Assembly (NCBI GenBank): GCA_963772825.1
Contig: CAVYYX010000006.1
Coordinates: 1 to 64,000, forward strand
Direction: 5' to 3'
Length of the DNA: 64,000 nt
Source: Desertimonas sp963772825
GTDB lineage: Bacteria; Actinomycetota; Acidimicrobiia; Acidimicrobiales; Ilumatobacteraceae
Both the position numbers and the translations under genes were made by a program. This document shows positions 55,263 through 64,000 of this stretch, piece after piece. Below the pieces are notes generated by a model. That model saw nothing but the letters and a program-made list of their open reading frames with translations. It searched no databases and was not told the origin of the DNA. Each line of letters starts with the position of its first letter. Positions within the stretch are counted from its first letter, which is position 1.

Positions 55263-55624
55263 AGTGCCCTCCCCTTCGGCAACCGGAAGCCGGTTGAACT
55301 GCGTCGGACGATTCGCCGCAGTTGCTGCGATCCGCCCGTCCCCCTCGCCCCCAGGCGACGTGATGGGGCACGGTACACCGGCCCGTCGCCAAGGGGCAAG
55401 ACGTGTCAGCCTCCCTGAGACGTTCCATGCGTTCCCCGGCCACGCCACCTACTGCCCGCGCAGGCGCTGGCCACTCCTCGGCTGATGCCTCGTCGCTCGC
55501 AACGGTCGACGGGTCGGCAGGCGGCTTGGGCCGGGCGCGACACCGCCGCTCCCACCGCCAAGCCTCGAGGGGCACTGGCGATGGGAGCGGGCAGGTCCCG
55601 CCGAAGGTTGGGTGTGGCGTTCGC
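55263..55624. other. Intergenic stretch upstream of the Liv operon
   Basis: This 362-bp gap should hold the promoter of the Liv-dioxygenase operon and the terminator of nothing on the right, since the next gene also reads leftward. I see no convincing gene or operator. A GCCGGTTGAACTG/CAACCGGAAGCCGG palindromic stretch (about 55278-55297) is the only structured feature. Confidence 0.35.
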
Positions 55625-56458
55625 TCAGCCCGCCGGAGCGCAATCCACCGGAGCGGCGGCATCCGCTTCGTCGACGAGCACGACGCCGTCGACGTTGGCC
55701 GGCTCGAAGTCGGCGACCACGAACACGCGGTAGGCCTCGGGGGCCGGTGATTGCAGGTCGACGGTGAAGACCCCGTTGACCGGACGCTGGAAGAGGCGCT
55801 GCGACGTCACCGCTGCCGGATTGCTCGCCGGGCTGAACATCACGACGTGCTCGTTCTCCGGAGCGAGTCCCGGTGTGGCGCCGGTCTCGTAGGTCACGTG
55901 GACCATCCCGGCACAGTCGATCGCCGCCGACGTGATGCGAACGAACGGGGCGACACCTTCCGGGGTGGTCGGTGCGTCCTCGGCCGGTGGAGTCGTGGGC
56001 CCTTCGGGCTGCTCGACCGGAGGCTGCTCAGCGGGTGGCTGCTCCGCCGGCGGCTGCTCAGCGGGTGGCGCCGTGTCGTCCGGAGGCGATGTGTCGCCGG
56101 GACCGATGGGGATCACGGGGATCGTGACGAACGGCCCGTCGAAGATCGGGCCGTCGTCGTCGGGGACGACGGGGATCGTGATGTTCGGACCCTCGAAGAT
56201 CGGACCGTCGTCGTCGGTCGGAATCGAGAAGGTCGGCAGATCGAGGATCGGATCGTCGTCGGGGAACAGGTCGTCGATTTGGTCGATCGGAGGGGTGGGC
56301 GGCTGCGGCTGCCCGTCGCCTTGGTGGTAGCCGAGGGCGTTGACCGGGCTTCCGGCCCCGAGCAGGGTGAACAGGCCGCCGGCGCCGAGCAGGGCTCCGA
56401 GGGCCGTGGCGACACCGAAGCGCCGCAGTACTGACTGGTTGGGATGCTGGTGGTTCAT
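55625..56458 (-). CDS. Secreted proline-rich repeat protein
   Basis: ATG 56458 gives MNHQHPNQSVLRRFGVATAL; a signal peptide (ALGALLGAGGLFTLLGAG) follows. The middle is low-complexity: two 18-residue repeats of the form DDDGPIF-GP--TIPV-P, then PPAEQ repeated three times and PPVEQPEGPTTPP. The C-terminal 100 residues form a separate domain (FVRITSAAIDCAGMVHVTYE, EAYRVFVVADFEPANVDG) with two Cys. It is probably exported and surface-associated. I do not recognise the C-terminal domain. Confidence 0.8.
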   Translation of the reverse strand: MNHQHPNQSVLRRFGVATALGALLGAGGLFTLLGAGSPVNALGYHQGDGQPQPPTPPIDQIDDLFPDDDPILDLPTFSIPTDDDGPIFEGPNITIPVVPDDDGPIFDGPFVTIPVIPIGPGDTSPPDDTAPPAEQPPAEQPPAEQPPVEQPEGPTTPPAEDAPTTPEGVAPFVRITSAAIDCAGMVHVTYETGATPGLAPENEHVVMFSPASNPAAVTSQRLFQRPVNGVFTVDLQSPAPEAYRVFVVADFEPANVDGVVLVDEADAAAPVDCAPAG

Positions 56459-56572
56459 GGGGGACTCCTTGGTTCGTGGTGACGTCCGCACGGTGTGTTC
56501 GGACTGCGACCACGGTGCGCCCTAAGACCCCGCTCACACATCGGGCGATGCCTTATCGCCCGCCTTATTCGT

Positions 56573-56646
56573 TCTGGGCGGCCTTCGGTCCGATTCCCGA
56601 TCCGGGCGGCCTACGGTCCGGATTCCGGGCGTTTGGCCGCCCAGTT
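56573..56646. repeat. Palindromic repeat, family 2, copy 2
   Basis: CTGGGCGGCC near 56574 and GGCCGCCCAG near 56635 are inverse copies. Between them GGGCGGCCTTCGGTCCGATT and GGGCGGCCTACGGTCCGGAT form a tandem pair. Reverse-complementing the 32338-32414 element gives nearly the same order of words, so they are one family. It lies just beyond the LuxR gene stop. Confidence 0.75.
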
Positions 56647-56665
56647 CGGCGGTCGCCCGCGCCGA

Positions 56666-59581
56666 CTACTCGGTAGGTGGCCGGACGAGGCGCTGGGCGG
56701 CGACGGCGGCTTGCACCCGAGTCGTCACGTTGAGCTTCTGGAGGATGTGCGTGACGTGCACGCTGGCTGTCTTGGCACTGATGAACAGCTGCTCACCGAT
56801 CTCTCGGTTGGAGCGGCCCTCGCCGAGCAGGCGGAGCACTTCCAGCTCGCGGGCCGTGAGCCCGCGCGCCGCCAACTCGTCGGCGGAGCCGTCGTCTTCG
56901 CTGTCCGCTCCGTCCCGGGCGAGCGAGACCCCGGCCCGGCGGGCGAGGTCGGCGACGGCCGCGGCGAGTGGCTCGGCGCCCACCTCTGCGGCCCCGGAGG
57001 CGGCGGCACCGAGCAGCTGAGCGACGGTGGACTTGCCCAGGCGGGCCTGCCCGCCGAGCAGCGCCTCGGCGTGGCGCCAGCGGGCGTACGCCGCCAGGTA
57101 GACGTCGGAGCCGGCGGCAGCGACGATTGCCGACCACGCGTCGGCCGATGGCGAGTCGTCGAGCCGGCTGCGCTCGGCGCGGGCGAGTTCGAGCGTCCGG
57201 TGAAACGGCGTCGACCGGCAGTCGACGGCATGCTCGATCCGCGCGAGAAATGCTTCGGCTCGGCGTAACCGCCGATCCGCCGACTCCCGGACGACGTCTC
57301 GGTCGTCCGGCGCGGCGCTGGTGCGCGCGCTCTCGAACCGATCGGCCGCCAGCCGCGTTGCCAAGGCAGTGAGCCGCAGTTCGAGGAGGATCTCGTCGGT
57401 CGCTGCGGTGATCTCGTCGGCGCGGGCGAGGGCGCGGTGGGCACGTTCCCAGTCAGCCTGCCAGATCGCCAATTCGGCCTCCCACGCGGCGCACACGCCG
57501 GCTGTGTAGTCGTAGGCACCGAAGGCGTCGCCCAGTTCGCCGAGTAGCTCCTCGGCTGCGGCGACGCGTCCCCGGCGGACATAGAGCTGAAGCCGACCGA
57601 AGTTGACGGGGAGCGCGAAGTACGGGTCGACACCCCTGGCCAGCAGCGCCGCGCTCACGTCGTCTGCCTCGGTCCATCGTCCGAGTGCCACGAGGGCCAA
57701 CGTCAGTTGCCCGGTGGTGAGCGCTGCGTACGTCCGATGCAGTCCAAAGCGCTCCAGCTCGACGAGCCCTCGCCGGGCGAGCTCGACCGCCTCGTCGGAC
57801 CGACCGGCAAACCCGTAGGCCTCGACGAGATTGTGCCAGGTCGAGCCGATCCGCTCGACGTCGTCACCGAGCACGGCAAGGTCGAGCGCTTCGTGTAGCC
57901 GGCTGAGTCCATGCTCGTAGTCGCCGAGATGACCTTCCAGCGAGCCGAGGACGTGGAGCGCGTAGCTCAGCTCCGGCCGGCCGGCCGTCTGGCGGGCCGC
58001 GGCCAACGCGTCGCGCGCCAGGACGAGCGCGTCGAGGTAGCGCAGCTCCAGCGCCGCCTGATAGGCGACACCGCAGAGCCGGGTGACGACCGCAAGCGTG
58101 ACCCCGGACTCGACACCTTCACGCAGCGCCTCCGTCGCCTGCTTGGAGGTCGTGAGGTCGCCGGCGTGCCACGAGTACAGGGCCCGCCGGTCGAGGATTC
58201 GGGCATGGCGCTCCGGCTCGCGATCGGGGTCGAGCTCGGTGAGCAGCTGATCGGCGAGTTGCAGGGCGCCGTGGTGGCTGCCGGCGAGTGAGGCGACTTC
58301 GGCAGCGTGCTCGAGCAGCCACGGCCGGTCGGTCCCGGCGACCTCGGCGGCGTCGGCGACGCGGGGCCACAGCTCGAGCGCCCGGCCGTAATGCAGCTGG
58401 GCCTCGATCGGGGCGTGGGCCAGCTCCGCGGTCTGACCCGCTCGCACGGACGCCGCCAGCGACTCGGCGAGCCGCCCGGCAGCGTGCCAATGGTGTGCCA
58501 ACTCGGCGGCGGTCAATGCCGGATCCTCACCGAGGGCCAGCTCCGGGTGGGCGGCCAGGGCCTGGGCGACGCGCTCGTGGAGCGCCGCCCGCTCTCCCGG
58601 CAGGAGATCGTTGTACACCGCCTCGTGACCGAGGGCGTGACGGAACGCGTACAGCTCGCCGGCCCGCACCATCAACTGGCGACTGAGCGCTTCGCGCAGC
58701 GCCGGGTCGATCTCGGCGGCGTCGACGTCGACGGCCTCGCGAAGCAACGAGTAGCTGACCCGCCGGCCGATCACCGCCGCGACGCGCAACACCTGTTGCG
58801 TGGCGCTGTCGACGCTGGCGACGCGTTGGAGGACGACGTCACCGATCGTCGTCGGCAGATCGTCACCGCCCCCGGCAGCGACGAGCTCCTCGACGAAGAA
58901 CGGGTTGCCGTCAGCCCTGGCGGTGATCCGGTCGAGCAAACCTCGGGCCGGCTCCGAGCCGACGATCCGACCGATCAGCTCGCCCACCTCCTCGGGACCG
59001 AGCGGGCCGAGGTGCACCTGCACGGCACGGCCGGAACGGACGAGCTCGCCGAGGGCGACCGCCAGACCGCCGGCACGGTCGCCTTCGGACGGCCGCCGCG
59101 TGGCGACGATCAGGACGCGCGCCGAGCGCACAGCGTTGGCGACGAACAGCAGGAGGTCGCCCGTCGACTCGTCCGCCCAATGCAGATCCTCGACGAGGAC
59201 GACGAGCGGCTGGGCGGCGGCCGCGGCGACGAGTTGTTCGGCGACCCAGCCGAAGAACCGGAAACGATCGGCCAGATCGGCGGCCGAGGGGACTTCGCCG
59301 GGCAGCTCATCGCCCGCTGCCAGGTGGCCGAGGATCTGGGCGAACGGGGCGTACGGAACCGCATCGGCGAACGGCAGGCAGGACCCAGCGAGGATCTCAG
59401 CTCCGCCAGCCCGGGCCTCGGCGACGAACTCGCCGATCAGCCGTGACTTGCCGATTCCGGCCTCTCCGTCGACGAGGACGAGGCCCCCCTCGCTCGCCCT
59501 GGCGTGCTCCAACGCAGTGCGCAGCTCGTCGAGCTCGATGACCCTCCCGACGAGCACGGGTGACGTCGCCCTCCGACTCAC
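56666..59581 (-). CDS. Large ATP-dependent LuxR-family regulator (LAL/MalT-like)
   Basis: The intact 971-residue frame. The N-terminal STAND-type ATPase has LVGRVIELDELRTALEHARA, Walker A VDGEAGIGKSRLIGEFV, Walker B VVLVEDLHWADESTGDLLLF and VLIVATRRPSEGD. A long helical (TPR-like) middle holds AELAHHWHAAGRLAESLAAS, DYEHGLSRLHEALDLAVLGD and similar. The C-terminal LuxR HTH is LTARELEVLRLLGEGRSNRE, QLFISAKTASVHVTHILQKL. LAL regulators respond to small ligands or partner proteins. It is divergent from the MetE-like pair, which it may control. Confidence 0.95.
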   Translation of the reverse strand: MSRRATSPVLVGRVIELDELRTALEHARASEGGLVLVDGEAGIGKSRLIGEFVAEARAGGAEILAGSCLPFADAVPYAPFAQILGHLAAGDELPGEVPSAADLADRFRFFGWVAEQLVAAAAAQPLVVLVEDLHWADESTGDLLLFVANAVRSARVLIVATRRPSEGDRAGGLAVALGELVRSGRAVQVHLGPLGPEEVGELIGRIVGSEPARGLLDRITARADGNPFFVEELVAAGGGDDLPTTIGDVVLQRVASVDSATQQVLRVAAVIGRRVSYSLLREAVDVDAAEIDPALREALSRQLMVRAGELYAFRHALGHEAVYNDLLPGERAALHERVAQALAAHPELALGEDPALTAAELAHHWHAAGRLAESLAASVRAGQTAELAHAPIEAQLHYGRALELWPRVADAAEVAGTDRPWLLEHAAEVASLAGSHHGALQLADQLLTELDPDREPERHARILDRRALYSWHAGDLTTSKQATEALREGVESGVTLAVVTRLCGVAYQAALELRYLDALVLARDALAAARQTAGRPELSYALHVLGSLEGHLGDYEHGLSRLHEALDLAVLGDDVERIGSTWHNLVEAYGFAGRSDEAVELARRGLVELERFGLHRTYAALTTGQLTLALVALGRWTEADDVSAALLARGVDPYFALPVNFGRLQLYVRRGRVAAAEELLGELGDAFGAYDYTAGVCAAWEAELAIWQADWERAHRALARADEITAATDEILLELRLTALATRLAADRFESARTSAAPDDRDVVRESADRRLRRAEAFLARIEHAVDCRSTPFHRTLELARAERSRLDDSPSADAWSAIVAAAGSDVYLAAYARWRHAEALLGGQARLGKSTVAQLLGAAASGAAEVGAEPLAAAVADLARRAGVSLARDGADSEDDGSADELAARGLTARELEVLRLLGEGRSNREIGEQLFISAKTASVHVTHILQKLNVTTRVQAAVAAQRLVRPPTE

Positions 59582-59786
59582 CCGGTCAGTATGACGGTTC
59601 CCCCATCGCCCGCCGGGTAAGGCGTCGTTCGCCGGTGGCGAACGCGGCGCTAGGCGACCGGAACTCTGGAGTCGACACTGGAACCAGCAACGCGGTCCGA
59701 GGACGTACCGGCGCAGCCTGCGTGGCCGGGGAACGCCTTGGGCGGCCTACGTGGCCGGGAACGCAATGAAACCGGGGGTAGTCCAG

Positions 59787-61841
59787 ATGGTTGAGCACAA
59801 CGAGGGAATCGCATCCGGAGGCGTGCTGCTCGTCGGGAGCGTTCCGCTGCGCAGCGCCGAGGAGGTGTTCGCCGTGATGGCCGCCGAGCTCGGCGACCGT
59901 CTGCGCCAAATTCCCGACGGCGAGACCGGCCCGCGGGCCGACTGGATCGTGTGGCAATACCCGGTACTCAGTTCGCGCCCCGAGTTCGAGGTCTGTCCGC
60001 CGGGCACCGACGAGCACCGGGCGCTCCCCCGGTTGCGGATACGCGACGGCGAGTCACTCGACACGCTGCACTTCGGCGACCTCGGGTACGCCCAGGCCGC
60101 GCTGTCGTCGTTCGAGGTGTTCGCCCGCCGCAAGCGCGACGGGCAGATCCCGGCGGATTGCAGGTTCCAGGTGTCGCTGCCCACGCCGCTCGCCCCGATC
60201 GCCGCGTTCGTGGCCGCCGAGGACCAGAGTCGCATCGAGCCGCTGTACGAGGCGCGCATCTTCAACGAGCTGGCGACGATCTTCGAGGCGATCCCCCATG
60301 AACAGCTCGCCGTGCAGTGGGACACCAACTTCGAGTTCGCGATGCTCGACGGCGTCATGCCGGCGTGGTTCGACGACCCACGATCGAGCATCGTCGAGCG
60401 ACTCGTGCGGCTCGGCCGCAGCATCCCTGCCGACGTCCAGCTCGGCTACCACTTCTGTCACGGCCACGAGCGCCACCATCGTGAACGCCCCTACGACGCC
60501 CAGGCCCTCGTCGACATCGCCAATGCCCTGTCGCTGAGCCTCGGCCGGTCGCTCGATTGGATCCATCTCCCGGTCCAGGGCGGGCGCGTCGACGTGGCCT
60601 TCTTCGAGACCCTCGCCCAGCTCGTCCTCCGGCCGGAGACGACGCTGTACCTCGGTCTCGTTCACCCCGCCGACGGCGTCGCCGGCGCCAAGGCGCGCAT
60701 CGTCGCCGCACAACGATTCGTCCACGACTTCGGCGTCGCCACCGACTGCGGGTGGACTCGCCACCGGTCCGAGGAGGTCGAGCCGCTGATCGCCTTGCAT
60801 CGCGAGGTGTCCACGGCGGTCACGCCGAGTGGGCGGACGGCAACGGCGTTCTCCTGGCCGGACGGCTGGGAGCGCATCCCGGACGAGAGCTGGACCACGG
60901 ACCCGGTCGACGCCTTCGGCGCCTCGTACGACAACGTCGCCCAGCACAGCTGGTACCGCAACCTCGACCCGACGGTCGAGGAGCTGGCCCACCTGCTCGC
61001 CGACGGGGAGATCTTCGTCGACTACTCGGGCGGCACCGGCATCCTCGTCGATCGTCTGAAACTGCGCCTCTTTGGCACCCAGGCGGGCGCCGTGATCGTC
61101 GACAGCTCACCGAAGTTCCTTCGCGTCGCGCTGGAGAAGTTCGGCGACGATTCCAGGGTTGGCCTGCGGTTGTTGCGCTACCTCGCTGACGACAAGCGCC
61201 TGCAGCGTCTCGACGAGGTGCTCGGCGCAGAGCTCGTCGAACGGGGCGTCGACGCGATCGTGTCGACGAACGCCGTGCACCTGTACCCCGACCTTGCCGA
61301 CACGGTGGCGGCGTGGCTGCGCGCCCTGCGGCCGGGCGGGCACGTCCTCGTCAATTCCGGCAACATCCGCAACCCACGAGCCCGGCGCAGCGAGTGGATC
61401 CTGGACGAGACCGTGTGGGTCGTCGGCGATCTGGCCGAGGGGCTCGTGCGCACCGATCCGGCCTACGCCGCCTACCGCAGCGAACTCGACGACGTCGAGC
61501 GGATGGCCGCCCACGCCGAGTTCCGTGACAAGGTGTTCCGCCACCCCCGACCGCTCGACGTGTACCTCGAGACGTTCGAGCTCGCCGGGCTGAAGGTCGA
61601 GTCGGTCCGCGAGGCGAGCATCGAGGCGCGAGTCGGCGAGTGGTACGAGCTGCTGGCGACGTACAGCGACGCCGTGCTCGGCTGGGTCGGCGGCACCGAA
61701 AAGCTCGACGGCGCGCCGCCGAGCGAGCAGGCCGTCGCCGACCGGCAGCGGTTGATCCGCCACGCGATGGACGTGCTGTTCCACGGCCGTCCGACGTTCC
61801 AGGCGTGCTGGACCTACATCACGTGCGTCAACGGGAGCTAA
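59787..61841 (+). CDS. Fusion of MetE-like barrel and SAM-dependent methyltransferase
   Basis: I choose ATG 59787 because GGGGG lies 8 bp before it; GTG 59751 or ATG 59766 are alternatives. Residues about 1-370 are a UROD/MetE-like TIM barrel (GVLLVGSVPLRSAEEVFAVM, IPDGETGPRADWIVWQYPVL, GYHFCHGHERHH, VATDCGWTRH). His-x-Cys and a later Cys match the zinc site of MetE. Residues about 400-680 are a class I methyltransferase with motif I FVDYSGGTGILVDRL, then VIVDSSPKFLRVALEKFG, STNAVHLYPDL and LRPGGHVLVNSGNI. The fusion is unusual. It may pass methyl groups between a thiol/corrinoid-type carrier and SAM chemistry; this is inference. Confidence 0.85.
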   Translation: MVEHNEGIASGGVLLVGSVPLRSAEEVFAVMAAELGDRLRQIPDGETGPRADWIVWQYPVLSSRPEFEVCPPGTDEHRALPRLRIRDGESLDTLHFGDLGYAQAALSSFEVFARRKRDGQIPADCRFQVSLPTPLAPIAAFVAAEDQSRIEPLYEARIFNELATIFEAIPHEQLAVQWDTNFEFAMLDGVMPAWFDDPRSSIVERLVRLGRSIPADVQLGYHFCHGHERHHRERPYDAQALVDIANALSLSLGRSLDWIHLPVQGGRVDVAFFETLAQLVLRPETTLYLGLVHPADGVAGAKARIVAAQRFVHDFGVATDCGWTRHRSEEVEPLIALHREVSTAVTPSGRTATAFSWPDGWERIPDESWTTDPVDAFGASYDNVAQHSWYRNLDPTVEELAHLLADGEIFVDYSGGTGILVDRLKLRLFGTQAGAVIVDSSPKFLRVALEKFGDDSRVGLRLLRYLADDKRLQRLDEVLGAELVERGVDAIVSTNAVHLYPDLADTVAAWLRALRPGGHVLVNSGNIRNPRARRSEWILDETVWVVGDLAEGLVRTDPAYAAYRSELDDVERMAAHAEFRDKVFRHPRPLDVYLETFELAGLKVESVREASIEARVGEWYELLATYSDAVLGWVGGTEKLDGAPPSEQAVADRQRLIRHAMDVLFHGRPTFQACWTYITCVNGS

Positions 61842-61852
61842 GAAGTCGGTTC

Positions 61853-63007
61853 ATGAAGCGCAGCACCGATCGGATCCTGACCACCCACGTCGGCAGCCTG
61901 GCCCGTCCCCACGAGCTGCTCGACACGCTGAAGGAGCGCGAGAACGGCCGGCCCTACGACACCGAGCTGCTCGACCGCCAGATCACCGAGGCCGTCGCCG
62001 ACCGGGTGCGTCAGCAAGTCGACAACGGCATCGACGTCGTCACGGACGGGGAGATGAGCAAGGTCAGCTTCCTCGGCTACGTCAAGGACCGCCTCGGCGG
62101 ATTCGAACCCGATCTCGACGACATGCGCATGGCCCCGTCGTGGCAGAAGGAGGTCGACGACTTCCCCGAGTACTACGCCGACTACTTCAAGAAGTACTCG
62201 GCGACGATCACCCCGCTGCGCCGGATCATCTGCAAGGGACCGATCAGCTACATCGGTCAGCAACTGCTGCAGACCGACATCGCCAACCTCCGGGCCGCTG
62301 TCGCCGGCTATGACGTCGCCGACGTGTTCATGCCGTCCACCGGTCCGAGTGGTTTCGGTCGCAACGAGTACTACGGCACGCACGAGGAGTATCTCGCCGC
62401 CGTCGCCGAGGCGATGCGCGAGGAGTACCTGGCGATCGTCGCCGCCGGGTTCGTGTTGCAGGTCGACGACCCGTTCCTCATCGACATGCTCAGCGATCCG
62501 ACGATGGACGAGGGCGAACGGGAGAAGGCGGCGTGGGTCCACGTCGAGGCGCTCAACCACGCCCTGCGCGGGATCCCGACCGAGCAGATCCGCCACCACA
62601 CGTGCTACGGCCTGAACCATGGCCCGCGGATGAACGACATCCCGCTGCTCAAGGCGGTGCCGTTCATGCTCGCCATCAACGCCGGGGCGAACAGCTTCGA
62701 GGTGGCCAATCCCCGCCACTACCACGAGTGGCGGATCTGGGAGGACATCGCGCTGCCCGAGGGCCGCATCCTGATGCCCGGCCTGCTCGGCCACGCCACG
62801 AACTACGTCGAGCATCCCGAGCTGATCGCCGACTACCTGGTCAAGTACGCCGGCATCGTCGGCCGCGAGAACGTCATCGCCAGCGCCGACTGCGGCTTCT
62901 CGTCACGGGCGAGCTACGCCCCCGAGGTCCACCCGACGGTGGTCTGGCCGAAGTTCCGCGCCCTCGCCGACGGCGCCGCCCTCGCCACCACCCAGCTCTG
63001 GCCCTGA
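61853..63007 (+). CDS. Cobalamin-independent methionine synthase-like (MetE C-terminal type) protein
   Basis: ATG 61853 gives MKRSTDRILTTHVGSLARPH, the usual start of MetE-II family proteins. Zinc ligands are visible in RHHTCYGLNHGPR (His-x-Cys), NSFEVANPRHYHEW (Glu) and ASADCGFSSRA (Cys). The length of 384 residues fits the stand-alone C-terminal half of MetE. Such proteins may act as catabolic methyltransferases rather than methionine synthase. It is 11 bp downstream of the fusion gene, so the two likely work on the same methylated compound. Confidence 0.93.
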   Translation: MKRSTDRILTTHVGSLARPHELLDTLKERENGRPYDTELLDRQITEAVADRVRQQVDNGIDVVTDGEMSKVSFLGYVKDRLGGFEPDLDDMRMAPSWQKEVDDFPEYYADYFKKYSATITPLRRIICKGPISYIGQQLLQTDIANLRAAVAGYDVADVFMPSTGPSGFGRNEYYGTHEEYLAAVAEAMREEYLAIVAAGFVLQVDDPFLIDMLSDPTMDEGEREKAAWVHVEALNHALRGIPTEQIRHHTCYGLNHGPRMNDIPLLKAVPFMLAINAGANSFEVANPRHYHEWRIWEDIALPEGRILMPGLLGHATNYVEHPELIADYLVKYAGIVGRENVIASADCGFSSRASYAPEVHPTVVWPKFRALADGAALATTQLWP

Positions 63008-63014
63008 ACTCACG

Positions 63015-63062
63015 ACCGATGGGTGTTTAGGGGACCGTTCCGTCCCCTAAACACCCATCGGT
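63015..63062. terminator. Palindromic repeat, family 1, copy 2 (perfect 21-bp hairpin)
   Basis: A perfect 21-bp stem (63015-63035 with 63042-63062) starts ACCGATGGGTGT and encloses a 6-nt CGTTCC loop. It lies between the convergent MetE-like and ROK genes and so can stop transcription from both sides. It is a near-copy of 38470-38517. No T-run follows, as is usual for high-GC actinobacteria. Confidence 0.85.
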
Positions 63063-63065
63063 GGC

Positions 63066-64000
63066 TCAGGTCGGCGCGACCTGGATCGGGTCGTCGACGA
63101 TCGCCGACAGGGCGAGCTCGGCGGCACCCAGCAGCGGGGCATCGATGCCCAGCGCGGTCGGAACGATCTTGACCATCGAGCCCGGCGCGGCGAGCGCTCT
63201 GCTGCGCACGCCGTCCTCCAGCTGCCCGTGCATCAGCGGGTGGAGGCGCGCGTAGATCCCGCCGAGGACGACGACCTCTGGGTTGAACAGGTTGATCAAA
63301 TCGGCGATTCCCAGGCCCAGCCATCTGCCCACTGACTCGATCGCGTGGCGGTCCTGCTGCTCTCCGGCCGCGGCTCGGGCGATGACCAGATCGACCGACG
63401 TTCGACCGCCGGCGCCGGTGGCCAGTCCGGCATGGCGCAACAGCGCACCTTCGCCGGCCTCGGTCTCCCAGCAGCCGATCGCTCCGCATGCGCAGCGCAC
63501 GCCGGCCGGATTGACCAGCGTGTGGCCGGCCTCGCCGGCGTAGCCGGCGGCACCCAGCCCGGGGTTCGCCACCAAGGATGACGCCGACGCCGATGCCGAC
63601 CTCTCCGGAGACGAACAAGAGATTGTCGACACCGGACGCCACGCCGCGGCGATGTTCGGCGAGAGCTCCGAGGTCGGCCTCGTTGGCGACCGAGACCGTG
63701 GTGTCGCGGCCAAGGCGTCGAGCGAGCATCGCTCCGAGGGGCACATCGCGCCAGCCGAGGTTGGGGGCCAGGTGGACGAATCCGTCAGCACGCCTCGTGA
63801 GACCGACGACGGCGACGCCGACTCCTGCGAAGTGGTGGCCGGCGGGCACGGACGCGATCAGCGGTTCGGCCAGCTTGATGGCGTCCTCGACGGTCTCGTC
63901 CGGAGAGAATCGACCACGCTGACGATCGATGCGGACGTGGTTGAAGACATGGGCGCCGAGGCCCACGGTCGCCACGGCGATCGAGTCGACCGCCAACTCG
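63066..64000 (-). CDS. ROK-family (NagC/XylR) protein, 5' cut by window edge, one frame change
   Basis: The frame runs to the window end, so the DNA-binding N-terminus, if any, is missing. The visible ROK domain has VAVATVGLGAHVF-like start, GVGVAVVGLTR, NEADLGALAEHRRG, SGEVGIGVG and, after a frame change near 63565, GEAGHTLVNPAG, the zinc motif CACGAIGCWETEAG, FNPEVVVLGG and the end near 63066. The GEAGH...CxCGxxGCWE pattern is the ROK signature. Because ROK regulators carry an N-terminal winged helix and kinases do not, only the missing part can decide which it is. Confidence 0.88.

Noticed and set aside
58307..59446. Open frame antisense to the LuxR-family gene
   Set aside because: Shadow of the 971-residue regulator, which has clear ATPase and HTH motifs.

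Overview
The window is high-GC DNA from what looks like an actinobacterium. F420-type luciferase-like oxidoreductases, an actinobacterial-type bL37 mini-protein, a 971-residue LuxR/ATPase regulator and a DUF5925-type AAA gene suggest the Acidimicrobiia, but that placement is inference. Gene quality is uneven. About 29-45 kb and 47-62 kb read almost without a break, whereas 0-3.5 kb and 9.8-22 kb are full of single-base frame changes. Between 14.3 and 18.9 kb every frame change I could place is a +1, so many broken genes there are probably intact in the cell and damaged by insertion-type sequence errors.

Layout. 1-9.6 kb is a decayed accessory island: remnants of a RecA/DnaB-type ATPase, a DUF5925-type AAA ATPase, an OGG-fold glycosylase and a VOC protein; a DUF4062 gene cut in two by an IS3-family element with 28-bp inverted repeats and a CCA target duplication; an unknown partner gene; an excisionase; and a tyrosine integrase next to tRNA-Arg 3' halves. 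9.8-22.1 kb is a flavin oxidase gene followed by a catabolic cluster of unknown substrate: LacI regulator, HIBADH-type dehydrogenase, M24/creatinase-fold hydrolase, TPP-dependent E1 alpha and beta, Zn alcohol dehydrogenase, SDR, LLM flavin oxidoreductase, EboE-like TIM barrel and an alpha/beta hydrolase. Three copies of a TGCAATCGATTGCA-type palindrome sit in its three promoter regions and probably define a LacI regulon.

22.7-26.9 kb is a second small island: a 0.8-kb noncoding inverted-repeat structure, an HTH protein, DUF2283, two small proteins and an integrase next to tRNA-Leu(UAA). 26.9-38.5 kb is mostly housekeeping: GNAT, RF3, secreted peptidase, PD-(D/E)XK nuclease, prolyl oligopeptidase, bL37, glutathione peroxidase, beta-lactamase-like hydrolase, PHP protein and YchF.

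38.5-44.1 kb is a tight six-gene operon with a molybdopterin oxidoreductase, four-cluster ferredoxin, Rieske protein, cytochrome-b-like membrane protein, small membrane protein and TDT channel. 44.2-47.8 kb is a two-component system divergent from an ABC exporter. 47.9-55.3 kb holds a VOC gene and an eight-gene operon joining a Liv-type ABC importer to an F420-type oxidoreductase, an intradiol ring-cleavage dioxygenase and a MarR regulator. 55.6-64 kb has a secreted proline-rich repeat protein, the large LuxR regulator, a MetE-like/methyltransferase fusion, a second MetE-like protein and a ROK protein cut by the window edge. Two families of repeated intergenic palindromes occur twice each.
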